A DNA stretch of 64,000 bases from Craterostigma plantagineum (GCA_027422505.1 JAPQWV010000123.1:310001-374000), one strand, 5' to 3'. Positions 48,815 to 59,037 are shown, counted from the stretch's first letter. The notes: a model not told the origin generated them from the letters alone. A program made the numbers and translations.

Positions 48815-48932
48815 GGGTGCGATCATACCAGCACTAATGCACCGGATCCATCAGAACTCCGAAGTTAAGCATGCTTGGGTGAGAATAGTACTAGGATGGG
48901 TGACCCCCTGGGAAGTCCTCGTGTTGCACCCC
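48815..48932 (+). rRNA. 5S rRNA copy 126, class A
   Basis: 118 nt, gamma spacer. Confidence 0.9.
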
Positions 48933-49212
48933 TTTTTTTACGCGTGATAACATCCCCCGGACATTAATTTTGCAATGAAGTGACGGTGTCACTTTCCACT
49001 CTCAACACCTATGAATTTCGCAAATCTCAATTTTGTAAAAAATCACATGAATTGTGCTCCGTACTATATATATTTCGCTGAAAATACGCGACATCTAGGA
49101 CTGCGACGTTCACGAACTGGCGTGGTTTCCGAGCAACTCGCGGGTCTTTATTGCTTACTTTCATTACATTTTTACCCGTACATGCAAAACAAGTACGCTC
49201 AATTAACTAAAT

Positions 49213-49330
49213 GGGTGCGATCATACCAGCACTAATGCACCGGATCCATCAGAACTCCGAAGTTAAGCATGCTTGGGTGAGAATAGTACTAGGATGGGTG
49301 ACCCCCTGGGAAGTCCTCGTGTTGCACCCC
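49213..49330 (+). rRNA. 5S rRNA copy 127, class A
   Basis: 118 nt, alpha spacer with tgctccgtac. Confidence 0.9.
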
Positions 49331-49605
49331 TTTTTTTACGCGTGATAACATCCCTCAGACATTAATTTTGCAATGAAGTGACGGTGTTACTTTCCACTCT
49401 CAACACCTATGGATTTCGAAAATCTCAATTTTGTATGAAATCACATGAATAGTGCTCCGTACTATATATATTTCGCTGAAAATACGCGACATCTAGGACT
49501 GCGACGTTCACGAACAAGGCGTGGTTCCCGAGCAACGCGCCGGTCTTTGTTGCATAATTCATTACATTTTCACCCGTACAAGCAAAACAACTACGCTCAA
49601 TTAAC

Positions 49606-49713
49606 TGCGATCATACCAGCACTAATGCACCGGATGCCATCAGAACTCCGAAGTTGAGCATGCTTGGGCGAGAGTAATACTAGGATGGTTGGGAAGTCCT
49701 CGTGTTGCACCCC
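49606..49713 (+). rRNA. 5S rRNA copy 128, class B with 8-nt C-box deletion
   Basis: 108 nt; gatggttgggaag joins the two sides of the lost gaccccct stretch, removing most of the C box. A54G. The shortest copy in the array. Confidence 0.8.
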
Positions 49714-49994
49714 CTTTTTTTACGCGTGATAACATCCCTCGAGTATCAATTTTGCAATGAAGTGACGGTGTCACTTTCCACTCTCAACACCTATGGATTT
49801 CGGAAATCTCAATTTTGTATAAAATCACATGAATTGTGCTCCGTACTATATATATTTCGTTAAAAATACGCGACATCTAGGACTACGACGTTCACGAACT
49901 GACGTGGTTTCCGAGCAACTCGCGGGTCTTTATTGCTTACTTTCATTACATTTCTACCCGTACATGCAAAACAAGTACGCTCAATTAACTAAAT

Positions 49995-50113
49995 GGGTGC
50001 GATCATACCAGCACTAATGCACCGGATGCCATCAGAACTCCGAAGTTAAGCGTGCTTGGGCGAGAGTAGTACTAGGATGGTTGACCCCGTGGGAAGTCCT
50101 CGTGTTGCACCCC
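49995..50113 (+). rRNA. 5S rRNA copy 129, CpG-retaining, closest to usual plant 5S in the A box
   Basis: 119 nt, intact 5' end; aagcgtgcttgggcgagagtagtac matches the usual A box and intermediate element throughout. Off-consensus are ggatgcc (C34G), gatggttgac (G87T) and ccccgtggg. If any copy here is near-functional this is the best candidate for the promoter core, but its C box is altered. Confidence 0.88.
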
Positions 50114-50392
50114 TTTTTTACGCGTGATAACATCCCTCTGACATTAATTTTGCAATGAAGTGACGGTGTTAATTTCCACTCTCAACACCTATGGATTTCG
50201 GAAATCTCAATTTTGTAAAAAATCACATGAATTGTGCTCCATACTATATATATTTCGCTGAAAATACGCGACATCTAGGACTGCGACGTTCACGAACTGG
50301 CGTGGTTTCCGAGCAACTCGCGGGTCTTTATTGCTTACTTTCATTACATTTTTACCCGTACATGCAAAACAAGTACGCTCAATTAACTAAAT

Positions 50393-50510
50393 GGGTGCGA
50401 TCATACCAGCACTAATGCACCGGATCCATCAGAACTCCGAAGTTAAGCATGCTTGGGTGAGAATAGTACTAGGATGGGTGACCCCCTGGGAAGTCCTCGT
50501 GTTGCACCCC
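50393..50510 (+). rRNA. 5S rRNA copy 130, class A
   Basis: 118 nt; spacer has gttaatttcc and tttcggaaat. Confidence 0.9.
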
Positions 50511-50785
50511 TTTTTTTACGCGTGATAACATCCCTCAGACATTAATTTTGCAATGAAGTGACGGTGTTACTTTCCACTCTCAACACCTATGGATTTCGAA
50601 AATCTCAATTTTGTATAAAATCACATGAATAGTGCTCCGTACTATATATATTTCGCTGAAAATACGCGACATCTAGGACTGCGACGTTCACGAACTGGCG
50701 TGGTTCCCGAGCAACGCGCCGGTCTTTGTTGCATACTTTCATTACATTTTCACCCGTACAAGCAAAACAACTACGCTCAATTAAC

Positions 50786-50900
50786 TGCGATCATACCAGC
50801 ACTAATGCACCGGATGCCATCAGAACTCCGAAGTTAAGCATGCTTGGGCGAGAGTAATACTAGGATGGTGACCCCCTGGGAAGTCCTCGTGTTGCACCCC
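50786..50900 (+). rRNA. 5S rRNA copy 131, class B (5'-truncated)
   Basis: 115 nt; gatggtgacc, one T lost, as at 44883. Confidence 0.82.
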
Positions 50901-51176
50901 CTTTTTTTACGCGTGATAACATCCCTCGAGTATCAATTTTGCAATGAAGTGACGGTGTCACTTTCCACTCTCAACACCTATGGATTTCGGAAATCTCAAT
51001 TTTGTATAAAATCACATGAATTGTGCTCCGTACTATATATATTTCGTTAAAAATACGCGACATCTAGGACTGCGACGTTCACGAACTGACGTGGTTCCCG
51101 AGCAACTCGCCGGTCTTTGTTGCATAGTTTCATTACATTTTCACCCGTACAAGCAAAACAACTACGCTCAATTAAC

Positions 51177-51292
51177 TGCGATCATACCAGCACTAATGCA
51201 CCGGATGCCATCAGAACTCCGAAGTTAAGCATGCTTGGGCGAGAGTAATACTAGGATGGTTGACCCCCTGGGAAGTCCTCGTGTTGCACCCC
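51177..51292 (+). rRNA. 5S rRNA copy 132, class B behind a gamma/beta mosaic spacer
   Basis: 116 nt; the spacer is gamma in its first half (ttcgttaaaaat) and beta in its second (gttcccgag). An A precedes the T-run. Confidence 0.82.
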
Positions 51293-51573
51293 ATTTTTTT
51301 ACGCGTGATAACATCCCTCGAGTATCAATTTTGCAATGAAGTGACGGTGTCACTTTCCACTCTCAACACCTATGGATTTCGGAAATCTCAATTTTGTATA
51401 AAATCACATGAATTGTGCTCCGTACTATATATATTTCGTTAAAAATACGCGACATCTAGGACTGCGACGTTCACGAACTGACGTGGTTTCCGAGCAACTC
51501 GCGGGTCTTTATTGCTTACTTTCATTACATTTTTACCCGTACATGCAAAACAAGTACGCTCAATTAACTAAAT

Positions 51574-51691
51574 GGGTGCGATCATACCAGCACTAATGCA
51601 CCGGATCCATCAGAACTCCGAAGTTAAGCATGCTTGGGTGAGAATAGTACTAGGATGGGTGACCCCCTGGGAAGTCCTCGTGTTGCACCCC
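51574..51691 (+). rRNA. 5S rRNA copy 133, class A
   Basis: 118 nt, gamma spacer. Confidence 0.9.
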
Positions 51692-51966
51692 TTTTTTTAC
51701 GCGTGATAACATCCCTCAGACATTAATTTTGCAATGAAGTGACGGTGTTACTTTCCACTCTCAACACCTATGGATTTCGAAAATCTCAATTTTGTATAAA
51801 ATCACATGAATAGTGCTCCGTACTATATATATTTCGCTGAAAATACGCGACATCTAGGACTGCGACGTTCACGAACTGACGTGGTTCCCGAGCAACACGC
51901 CGGTCTTTGTTGCATAGTTTCATTACATTTTCACCCGTACAAGCAAAACAACTACGCTCAATTAAT

Positions 51967-52081
51967 TGCGATCATACCAGCACTAATGCACCGGATGCCA
52001 TCAGAATCCGAAGTTAAGCATGCTTGGGCGAGAGTAATACTAGGATGGTTGACCCCCTGGGAAGTCCTCGTGTTGCACCCC
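51967..52081 (+). rRNA. 5S rRNA copy 134, class B (5'-truncated)
   Basis: 115 nt; cagaatccg deletion, also in 39796 and 54340; flank reads attaattgcg. Confidence 0.82.
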
Positions 52082-52362
52082 CTTTTTTTACGCGTGATAA
52101 CATCCCTCGAGTATCAATTTTGCAATGAAGTGACGGTGTCACTTTCCACTCTCAACACCTATGGATTTCGGAAATCTCAATTTTGTATAAAATCACATGA
52201 ATTGTGCTCCGTACTATATATATTTCGTTAAAAATACGCGACATCTAGGACTACGACGTTCACGAACTGACGTGGTTTCCGAGCAACTCGCGGGTCTTTA
52301 TTGCTTACTTTCATTACATTTTTACCCGTACATGCAAAACAAGTACGCTCAATTAACTAAAT

Positions 52363-52480
52363 GGGTGCGATCATACCAGCATTAATGCACCGGATCCATC
52401 AGAACTCCGAAGTTAAGCATGCTTGGGTGAGAATAGTACTAGGATGGGTGACCCCCTGGGAAGTCCTCCTGTTGCACCCC
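52363..52480 (+). rRNA. 5S rRNA copy 135, class A with C20T
   Basis: 118 nt; gcattaatg and cctcctgttgc. Confidence 0.88.
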
Positions 52481-52760
52481 TTTTTTTACGCGTGATAACA
52501 TCCCCCGGACATTAATTTTGCAATGAAGTGACGGTGTCACTTTCCACTCTCAACACCTATGAATTTCGCAAATCTCAATTTTGTAAAAAATCACATGAAT
52601 TGTGCTCCATACTATATATATTTCGCTGAAAATACGCGACATCTAGGACTGCGACGTTCACGAACTGGCGTGGTTTCCGAGCAACTCGCGGGTCTTTATT
52701 GCTTACTTTCATTACATTTTTACCCGTACATGCAAAACAAGTACGCTCAATTAACTAAAT

Positions 52761-52878
52761 GGGTGCGATCATACCAGCACTAATGCACCGGATCCATCAG
52801 AACTCCGAAGTTAAGCATGCTTGGGTGAGAATAGTACTAGGATGGGTGACCCCCTGGGAAGTCCTCGTGTTGCACCCC
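52761..52878 (+). rRNA. 5S rRNA copy 136, class A
   Basis: 118 nt, alpha spacer. Confidence 0.9.
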
Positions 52879-53153
52879 TTTTTTTACGCGTGATAACATC
52901 CCTCAGACATTAATTTTGCAATGAAGTGACGGTGTTACTTTCCACTCTCAACACCTATGGATTTCGAAAATCTCAATTTTGTATAAAATCACATGAATAG
53001 TGCTCCGTACTATATATATTTCGCTGAAAATACGCGACATCTAGGACTGCGACGTTCACGAACTGACGTGGTTCCCGAGCAACACGCCGGTCTTTGTTGC
53101 ATAGTTTCATTACATTTTCACCCGTACAAGCAAAACAACTACGCTCAATTAAC

Positions 53154-53269
53154 TGCGATCATACCAGCACTAATGCACCGGATGCCATCAGAACTCCGAA
53201 GTTAAGCATGCTTGGGCGAGAGTAATACTAGGATGGTTGACCCCCTGGGAAGTCCTCGTGTTGCACCCC
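53154..53269 (+). rRNA. 5S rRNA copy 137, class B (5'-truncated)
   Basis: 116 nt; spacer downstream has acgcgtgctaac. Confidence 0.82.
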
Positions 53270-53550
53270 CTTTTTTTACGCGTGCTAACATCCCTCGAGT
53301 ATCAATTTTGCAATGAAGTGACGGTGTCACTTTCCACTCTCAACACCTATGGATTTCGGAAATCTCAATTTTGTATAAAATCACATGAATTGTGCTCCGT
53401 ACTATATATATTTCGTTAAAAATACGCGACATCTAGGACTACGACGTTCACGAACTGACGTGGTTTCCGAGCAACTCGCGGGTCTTTATTGCTTACTTTC
53501 ATTACATTTTTACCCGTACATGCAAAACAAGTACGCTCAATTAACTAAAT

Positions 53551-53667
53551 GGGTGCGATCATACCAGCATTAATGCACCGGATCCATCAGAACTCCGAAG
53601 TTAAGCATGCTTGGGTGAGAATAGTACTAGGATGGGTGACCCCTGGGAAGTCCTCGTGTTGCACCCC
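53551..53667 (+). rRNA. 5S rRNA copy 138, class A with C20T and 1-nt deletion
   Basis: 117 nt; gcattaatg and gacccctggg. Gamma spacer. Confidence 0.88.
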
Positions 53668-53946
53668 TTTTTTTACGCGTGATAACATCCCCTGACATTA
53701 ATTTTGCAATGAAGTGACGGTGTCACTTTCCACTCTCAACACCTATGAATTTCGCAAATCTCAATTTTGTAAAAAATCACATGAATTGTGCTCCATACTA
53801 TATATATTTCGCTGAAAATACGCGACATCTAGGACTGCGACGTTCACGAACTGACGTGGTTTCCGAGCAACTCGCGGGTCTTTATTGCTTACTTTCATTA
53901 CATTTTTACCCGTACATGCAAAACAAGTACGCTCAATTAACTAAAT

Positions 53947-54064
53947 GGGTGCGATCATACCAGCACTAATGCACCGGATCCATCAGAACTCCGAAGTTAA
54001 GCATGCTTGGGTGAGAATAGTACTAGGATGGGTGACCCCCTGGGAAGTCCTCGTGTTGCACCCC
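53947..54064 (+). rRNA. 5S rRNA copy 139, class A
   Basis: 118 nt, alpha spacer. Confidence 0.9.
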
Positions 54065-54339
54065 TTTTTTTACGCGTGATAACATCCCTCAGACATTAAT
54101 TTTGCAATGAAGTGACGGTGTTACTTTCCACTCTCAACACCTATGGATTTCGCAAATCTCAATTTTGTATAAAATCACATGAATAGTGCTCCGTACTATA
54201 TATATTTCGCTGAAAATACGCGACATCTAGGACTGCGACGTTCACGAACTGACGTGGTTCCCGAGCAACACGCCGGTCTTTGTTGCATAGTTTCATTACA
54301 TTTTCACCCGTACAAGCAAAACAACTACGCTCAATTAAC

Positions 54340-54454
54340 TGCGATCATACCAGCACTAATGCACCGGATGCCATCAGAATCCGAAGTTAAGCATGCTTGG
54401 GCGAGAGTAATACTAGGATGGTTGACCCCCTGGGAAGTCCTCGTGTTGCACCCC
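54340..54454 (+). rRNA. 5S rRNA copy 140, class B (5'-truncated)
   Basis: 115 nt; cagaatccg deletion. Confidence 0.82.
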
Positions 54455-54734
54455 CTTTTTTACGCGTGATAACATCCCTCGAGTATCAATTTTGCAATGA
54501 AGTGACGGTGTCACTTTCCACTCTCAACACCTATGGATTTCGGAAATCTCAATTTTGTATAAAATCACATGAATTGTGCTCCGTACTATATATATTTCGT
54601 TAAAAATACGCGACATCTAGGACTGCGACGTTCACGAACTGACGTGTTTTCCGAGCAACTCGCGGGTCTTTATTGCTTACTTTCATTACATTTTTACCCG
54701 TACATGCAAAACAAGTACGCTCAATTAACTAAAT

Positions 54735-54852
54735 GGGTGCGATCATACCAGCACTAATGCACCGGATCCATCAGAACTCCGAAGTTAAGCATGCTTGGGT
54801 GAGAATAGTACTAGGATGGGTGACCCCCTGGGAAGTCCTCGTGTTGCACCCC
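54735..54852 (+). rRNA. 5S rRNA copy 141, class A
   Basis: 118 nt; gamma spacer with gacgtgttttcc. Confidence 0.9.
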
Positions 54853-55131
54853 CTTTTTTACGCGTGATAACATCCCTCGACATTAATTTTGCAATGAAGT
54901 GACGGTGTCACTTTCCACTCTCAACACCTATGAATTTCGCAAATCTCAATTTTGTAAAAAATCACATGAATTGTGCTCCATACTATATATATTTCGCTGA
55001 AAATACGCGACATCTAGGACTGCGACGTTCACGAACTGACGTGGTTTCCGAGCAACTCGCGGGTCTTTATTGCTTACTTTCATTACATTTTTACCCGTAC
55101 ATGCAAAACAAGTACGCTCAATTAACTAAAT

Positions 55132-55249
55132 GGGTGCGATCATACCAGCACTAATGCACCGGATCCATCAGAACTCCGAAGTTAAGCATGCTTGGGTGAG
55201 AATAGTACTAGGATGGGTGACCCCCTGGGAAGTCCTCGTGTTGCACCCC
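55132..55249 (+). rRNA. 5S rRNA copy 142, class A
   Basis: 118 nt, alpha spacer. Last fully regular unit before the diverged end. Confidence 0.9.
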
Positions 55250-55526
55250 TTTTTTTACGCGTGATAACATCCCTCAGACATTAATTTTGCAATGAAGTGA
55301 CGGTGTTACTTTCCACTCTCAACACCTATGGATTTCGAAAATCTCAATTTTGTATAAAATCACATGAATAGTGCTCCGTACTATATATATTTCGTTAAAA
55401 TACGCGACATCTAGGACTGCGACGTTCACGAACTGGCGTGGTTCCGAGCAACGCGCCGGTCTTTGTTGCATATTTCATTACATTTTCACCCGTACAAGCA
55501 AAACAACTACGCTCAATTAACTAAAT

Positions 55527-55647
55527 GGGTGCGATCATACCAGCACTAATGCACCGGATGCCATCAGAACTCCGAAGTTAAGCATGCTTGGGCGAGAGTA
55601 ATACTAGGATGGGTGACACCCTGGGAAGTCCTCGTGTTGCACACCCC
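55527..55647 (+). rRNA. 5S rRNA copy 143, diverged, full 5' end
   Basis: 121 nt; gggtgcg start, ggatgcc, gcgagagtaata, gatgggtgacaccctggg, and two extra bases at the 3' end (gcacacccc). Beta-like spacer. Confidence 0.85.
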
Positions 55648-55924
55648 TTTTTAGCGTGATAACATCCCGCGAGTATTAATTTTGCAATGAAGTGACGGTG
55701 TTACTTTCCACTCTCAACACCTATGGATTTCGGAAATCTCAATTTTGTATAAAATCACATGAATAGTGCTCCGTACTATATATATTTCGTTAAAAATACG
55801 CGACATCTAGGACTGCGACGTTCACGAACTGGCGTGGTTTCCGAGCAACTCGCGGGTCTTTGTTGCATACTTTCATTACATTTTCACCCGTACAAGCAAA
55901 ACAACTACGCTCAATTAACTAAAT

Positions 55925-56042
55925 GGGTGCGATCATACCAGCACTAATGCACCGGATGCCATCAGAACTCCGAATTAAGCATGCTTGGGCGAGAGTAATA
56001 CTAGGATAGTTGACCCCGTGGGAAGTCCTCGTGTTGCACCCC
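55925..56042 (+). rRNA. 5S rRNA copy 144, diverged
   Basis: 118 nt; ccgaattaagc (1-nt loss), ggatagttgaccccgtggg as at 39004 and 49995. Confidence 0.85.
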
Positions 56043-56321
56043 TTTTTTACGCGTGATAACATCCCTCTGACATTAATTTTGCAATGAAGTGACGGTGTTA
56101 ATTTCCACTCTCAACACCTATGGATTTCGGAAATCTCAATTTTGTAAAAAATCACATGAATTGTGCTCCATACTATATATATTTCGCTGAAAATACGCGA
56201 CATCTAGGACTGCGACGTTCACGAACTGGCGTGGTTTCCGAGCAACTCGCGGGTCTTTATTGCTTACTTTCATTACATTTTTACCCGTACATGCAAAACA
56301 AGTACGCTCAATTAACTAAAT

Positions 56322-56439
56322 GGGTGCGATCATACCAGCACTAATGCACCGGATCCATCAGAACTCCGAAGTTAAGCATGCTTGGGTGAGAATAGTACTA
56401 GGATGGGTGACCCCCTGGGAAGTCCTCGTGTTGCACCCC
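56322..56439 (+). rRNA. 5S rRNA copy 145, class A
   Basis: 118 nt; standard body behind a gttaatttcc/tttcggaaat spacer. Confidence 0.9.
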
Positions 56440-56718
56440 TTTTTTTACGCGTGATAACATCCCTCTACATTAATTTTGCAATGAAGTGACGGTGTCACTT
56501 TCCACTCTCAACACCTATGAATTTCGCAAATCTCAATTTTGTAAAAAATCACATGAATTGTGCTCCATACTATATATATTTCGCTGAAAATACGCGACAT
56601 CTAGGACTGCGACGTTCACGAACTGACGTGGTTTCCGAGCAACTCGCGGGTCTTTATTGCTTACTTTCATTACATTTTTACCCGTACATGCAAAACAAGT
56701 ACGCTCAATTAACTAAAT

Positions 56719-56836
56719 GGGTGCGATCATACCAGCATTAATGCACCGGATCCATCAGAACTCCGAAGTTAAGCATGCTTGGGTGAGAATAGTACTAGGA
56801 TGGGTGACCCCCTGGGAAGTCCTCCTGTTGCACCCC
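56719..56836 (+). rRNA. 5S rRNA copy 146, class A with C20T
   Basis: 118 nt; gcattaatg, cctcctgttgc. Confidence 0.88.
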
Positions 56837-57116
56837 TTTTTTTACGCGTGATAACATCCCTCAGACATTAATTTTGCAATGAAGTGATGGTGTTACTTTC
56901 CACTCTCAACACCTATGGATTTCGAAAATCTCAATTTTGTATAAAATCACATGAATAGTGCTCCGTACTATATATATTTCGTTAAAAATACGCGACATCT
57001 AGGACTGCGACGTTCACGAACAAGGCGTGGTTCCCGAGCAACGCGCCGGTCTTTGTTGCATAATTCATTACATTTTCACCCGTACAAGCAAAACAACTAC
57101 GCTCAATTAACTAAAT

Positions 57117-57235
57117 GGGTGCGATCATACCAACACTAATGCACCGGATGCCATCAGAACGCCGACGTTAAGCGTGCTTGGGCGAGAGTAATACTAGGAT
57201 AGGTGACACCCTGGGAAGTCCTTGTGTTGCACCCC
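57117..57235 (+). rRNA. 5S rRNA copy 147, diverged last copy before the retroelement
   Basis: 119 nt; intact 5' end, G17A (accaacac), gaacgccgacg, aagcgtgcttgggcgag retained, ggataggtgacaccctggg and ccttgtg. Its downstream spacer (57236-57350) is cut by the LTR. Confidence 0.85.
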
Positions 57236-57345
57236 CCTTTTTCAGGTCTGATAACATCCCGCGAGTATTAATTTTGCAATGAAGTGACTGTGTTACTTTC
57301 CACTCTCAACACCTATGGATTTCGGAAATCTCAATGTTGTATAAA

Positions 57346-57350
57346 ATCAC
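57346..57350. other. Probable left target-site copy (ATCAC) of the retroelement
   Basis: The 5S spacer reads ...tataaaatcac and is interrupted by the LTR end tgacacgctcg. Intact gamma spacers continue atcacatgaat, so the duplicated 5 bp should reappear after the right LTR, beyond position 64000. Only the left copy can be seen. Confidence 0.6.
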
Positions 57351-59023
57351 TGACACGCTCGAATACTAGCAAGTGTACTAGGTCGTGCAAGTAGTATAAA
57401 ATGGACAAGTCCAAGTATCGATCCACGAGGACAGCTCGATTAATTTAAGATATTATTCCAAATTTTAATTTAGACTAAAACTAATTTTTGGATTTTGTGG
57501 ATTTAATAAAATAAAATAAAAATGCAAATAACAAATGACAAAAATAAAGCAGATAGCAAATGGATAAATTAACGACGAGTGTGATCAAGGCACGTGCTCA
57601 GCACAAAATATTCCTACGTATTCATGCGATCGATTTTTCCTAAACAGTATAAATCTAGTTAAGGTAGAAATTCCTAAAATAATCGCTACCCGTTTGTCCC
57701 GCAATAGCGATCCTATGCGAAAATGAACCAATCAACTATATTTCTATATGACTGTAATGACTCCGCATGAATTCGGCTTTATGAATTTCCCCGAGTTTAG
57801 ACGCTTTCGGCGCCTAAAATCTCGGAAACCACACGTACGAAACCGAATTCCATCTCTGGTCGGTTTTACGTCGTGGTGCTCTATATTTATCGTTCTAAGC
57901 GGTCTAATCACTTTGTCCGTCTCATAAACCAATCAATATCGTGCATATGTTGATCAGACACACGCAAGCATTAAACTCAAATATAAAACACATAACTCAA
58001 CTCATACGATTAAATATAATAAAAACAGCATTATCACGTAGTCATAATATGGCCTAACACAGCCTCAATCACACAATAAACTTAAGAGCACATATTACTA
58101 AACGAAAGCAACGAAGGTTTAAACAAACACATAAGTAACAACACGTTAAAAGGAAAGATAGAAAATTACGTCCCTCACAGTACTTTCGTCGAACGAGTGG
58201 CGGGCAACTAAGAAACGCCTTGGACGCTCTGCTCGTGTCTCGATTCCCTAGCTTCGTTACCAGCCTTCCCGTAGGTGTATGCTCTAGCAGATGATGAGAG
58301 CTTCCTGTTTGGTGGACTTCTCTTCCTCTTGGTTGCAAAAACTCGTCTATGGTAGCCTCGTATTTTCTGCTCCGTTCTAAGCTACTTCGAATTATATTCC
58401 AACGTGGGTATGAGGTGAGTCGCTTGGTTGGTGAGGTGAGGAAACGGTAGGGATGCTTCAGCTGCTTGTTTCGTTTAGTGCTCTGCCGGATCTAGATGCG
58501 GATGGCCTTGAGCGTCGAGAGCTTCGTGGGTATTTGGTGTCTCAAGATATTTTCTTTTCTCGTCTCCCCCTCTGCTCTCGTTGCATGCATCTCCTTTTAT
58601 ACCATCAATTTAAGATCTTCGTTGATGTCACCATCCTCCTTGAGCCTTGCAGAAAATATCAGGGCTAAACAATTTCAACGACAGAATCGAAGATTGAGCC
58701 GGATCGCGCGGCCGAATTGAGAAAGAGCTTTGTGGCCTTTTGTCTTATGCTGAAACTTTGTCTAAGCCTTGCGTGAGATGCCAAATTGAAGAAATAAGAG
58801 TCAAAGCAACTATTCATGAGGGTCCCTACTCAATTATTGGTTCTATCATCTATTATTGCATTCAACCATACTCTTTTTGCCTTGTTTTGATTCGATTTAT
58901 ATCACCTTGATACCTCAACGTGAAAATGTTAAATGTATATTTGTTCAAGGTTATTTAGGCATGTAATAATAAAAATTACTAAGTTTGACGGGCATTTAAC
59001 CTGTTTAAAATCCTAACTCATCA
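57351..59023 (-). repeat. 3' LTR (left copy)
   Basis: Begins tgacacgctcg and ends ctaactcatca on the + strand, giving TGA/TCA terminal symmetry; an end at 59026 (caaca) is also possible. By hand it differs from the right copy by about 8 substitutions and 6 single-base indels. No gene is seen in it; open frames such as 58069-58338 recur in both LTRs and resemble nothing I recognise. Confidence 0.9.
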
Positions 59024-59037
59024 ACAACCCCCAAACT
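59024..59037 (-). other. Polypurine tract next to the 3' LTR
   Basis: On the - strand agtttgggggttg abuts the LTR start (tgatgagttagg). This is the expected primer site for plus-strand DNA synthesis and fixes the element's orientation together with the primer-binding site. Confidence 0.75.

Larger units (their letters stand above)
41351..50785 (+). repeat. Regular 3-unit higher-order repeat, ~1.18 kb period
   Basis: Eight successive trimers of the order class B (beta spacer), class A (gamma spacer), class A (alpha spacer) run here. Class B copies start at 41351, 42532, 43708, 44883, 46059, 47234, 48419, 49606 and 50786, giving periods of 1175-1187 bp. The trimer, not the 395-bp monomer, is the unit being amplified. 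Similar but less regular trimers occur to the left and continue to about 55 kb. Confidence 0.9.
1..57350 (+). repeat. Tandem 5S rDNA array, 147 copies of a ~395-bp unit
   Basis: The same unit repeats head to tail without interruption: a 5S body (108-121 nt), a T-run acting as the expected Pol III terminator, and a spacer of about 275 bp. The spacer holds, in order, tacgcgtgataacatc, a 7-bp dyad (aagtgac-ggt-gtcactt), a ctctcaacacctatg block, an actatatatatattt block, a CpG-rich block ending in ctcgcggg, and tacgctcaattaact just before the gene. The window opens inside a spacer (1-197), and the last spacer (57236-57350) is cut by a retrotransposon. Unit length, + orientation and the 5S body identify a plant 5S locus. 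Array length in an assembly may be collapsed or expanded relative to the chromosome. Confidence 0.97.

Noticed and set aside
32..57139. Many similar 60-96 codon open frames across the array (for example MNCAPYYIYF... and MTPWEVLVLHP...)
   Set aside because: They are the spacer and 5S body read in one frame, repeated because the DNA repeats. They cross 5S genes, shift with single-base indels, and show synonymous and nonsynonymous changes alike. The 141-codon frame at 51806-52231 spans a whole 5S copy.
1..57350. CRISPR array or centromeric satellite
   Set aside because: Regular spacing and trimer order resemble these, but the repeat contains a clear 5S rRNA body with a Pol III terminator, and the intervening sequences are themselves repeats.
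57236..57350. True chromosomal edge of the 5S array
   Set aside because: The array stops exactly at an LTR end in mid-spacer, which is expected for an insertion; the continuation lies beyond the window, so an edge cannot be claimed.
58069..58338. LTR open frames (57744-57932, 58069-58338, 58453-58668 and their right-hand counterparts)
   Set aside because: Short, no recognisable domain; the right-LTR versions are changed in length by single-base indels, so they are not under coding constraint.
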